From: Acidobacteriaceae bacterium
Lineage (GTDB): Bacteria > Acidobacteriota > Terriglobia > Terriglobales > SbA1
Assembly: GCA_003136335.1 (NCBI GenBank)
Contig: PLEA01000380.1
Location: 1-15,002, forward strand
DNA: 15,002 nt
Reading direction: 5' to 3'
Below are positions 14,404 to 15,002 of the stretch, in pieces. Position numbers and translations under genes: made by a program. Each line of letters starts with the position of its first letter. Positions within the stretch are counted from its first letter, which is position 1. Below the pieces are notes generated by a model. It was not told where the DNA came from. It ran no database searches and saw nothing but the letters and a program-made list of their open reading frames with translations.

Positions 14404-15002
14404 ATGTTTGAACGCTATACGGAGAAAGCCAGGCGCGTCATCTTTTTCGCACGCTACGAAGCTAGCCAGTTCGGGTCTCCTTATATCGAGACCGAACATC
14501 TGCTTCTCGGACTCCTGCGCGAAGACAAAGCCCTGACCAATCGTTTCCTGCGGTCCCATGCCTCGGTCGAATCCATCCGTAAGCAGATCGAGGGACACAC
14601 CACGATCCGCGAGAAAGTCTCGACTTCGGTCGATCTTCCATTGAGTAATGAGTGCAAGCGAGTTCTGGCCTATGCTGCGGAAGAAGCCGAGCGCCTTTCG
14701 CACCGGCATATCGGCACAGAACATTTGCTGCTGGGTTTACTCAGAGAAGAGAAGTGCTTCGCCGCCGAGATTCTCCACGAGCGCGGCCTGCGCCTCTCCA
14801 CCATCCGCGAGGAACTGGCCCGCAGCACGCAGGAAAAAGCTCAGCCCCAGCGCCAGCGTGAAAGTTCGCTGCTGTCGGAATTCTCGCGCGATTTGACCCA
14901 GGCCGCCATGGACAGCCAGTTGGATCCCCTGGTCGGTCGCGACGGCGAAGTCGACCGCGTTATCCAGATCCTCTGCCGCCGCACCAAGAACAATCCCGTG
15001 CT
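14404..15002 (+). CDS. clpC: ClpC-type AAA+ unfoldase, partial (runs off right edge)
   Basis: N-terminal 199 residues of a Hsp100/Clp ATPase that unfolds substrates for ClpP or refolds them. Two Clp_N repeats are visible: the first about 3-65 ('[19 protein letters not shown]', '[15 protein letters not shown]') and the second about 80-145 ('[15 protein letters not shown]', '[16 protein letters not shown]'). After a short linker the first AAA+ module begins with '[21 protein letters not shown]' (shown as LDPLVGRD, about residue 178), and the window ends just before the Walker A loop. The two adjacent Clp_N repeats and the start '[10 protein letters not shown]' favour ClpC over ClpA or ClpB. The frame is open to the edge. 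It follows lolD by 277 bp and probably has its own promoter; no repressor box is visible. Confidence 0.92.
   Translation, partial: MFERYTEKARRVIFFARYEASQFGSPYIETEHLLLGLLREDKALTNRFLRSHASVESIRKQIEGHTTIREKVSTSVDLPLSNECKRVLAYAAEEAERLSHRHIGTEHLLLGLLREEKCFAAEILHERGLRLSTIREELARSTQEKAQPQRQRESSLLSEFSRDLTQAAMDSQLDPLVGRDGEVDRVIQILCRRTKNNPV

Noticed and set aside
14215..14724. Minus-strand open frame antisense to the clpC start
   Set aside because: The plus strand encodes unmistakable Clp_N repeats with a strong Shine-Dalgarno.

Overview
The window looks like ordinary chromosome of a GC-rich Gram-negative bacterium. The best guess is an Acidobacteriota (Terriglobia/Koribacter-like) genome. This rests on the mix of genes, a Lol-type lipoprotein export system (which implies an outer membrane), and many short palindromic repeats between genes. 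The taxonomy is inferred from style and could not be checked by a search. I see no rRNA, tRNA, CRISPR array, phage, transposase or defence island.

Layout, left to right. A minus-strand pair, pyrE then mtnA (mtnA cut by the left edge), covers 1-1207 (pyrimidine synthesis and methionine salvage). A divergent plus-strand gene, 1446-3755, encodes an exported beta-propeller protein. It converges on a minus-strand MFS exporter (3891-5189) across a hairpin-rich terminator-like gap. A minus-strand three-gene set follows: an exported membrane protein (7339-6434), an ECF sigma factor (6372-5788) and a zinc-finger membrane anti-sigma factor (5791-5270). Next come pncB (8828-7443, NAD salvage) and a SulP/STAS anion transporter (10756-9059), both minus strand. 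The right third is plus strand: an isoprenylcysteine-methyltransferase-like membrane protein (10981-11562), the lipoprotein-release permease lolC/E (11646-12980), its ATPase lolD (13437-14126), and the start of clpC (14404 to the right edge).

The metabolic and transport genes appear to be independent housekeeping units. The two sets that clearly work together are sigma/anti-sigma (a regulatory switch) and LolC/E plus LolD (one ABC machine). The latter are separated by about 456 bp filled partly by repeats.

The most unusual material is the repeats, not the genes. A roughly 93-bp element occurs twice (8941-9033 and 13111-13204). Its central hairpin keeps a GGAA loop while two stem base pairs differ by fully compensatory changes. 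A second family (about 52 bp) occurs at 1264 and 8863. A perfect 11-bp-arm palindrome lies in frame inside lolC/E. Short 7-8 nt tandem repeats sit at 623, 11610 and 13323. I did not find a convincing new gene system; the repeat biology is the best candidate for novelty.
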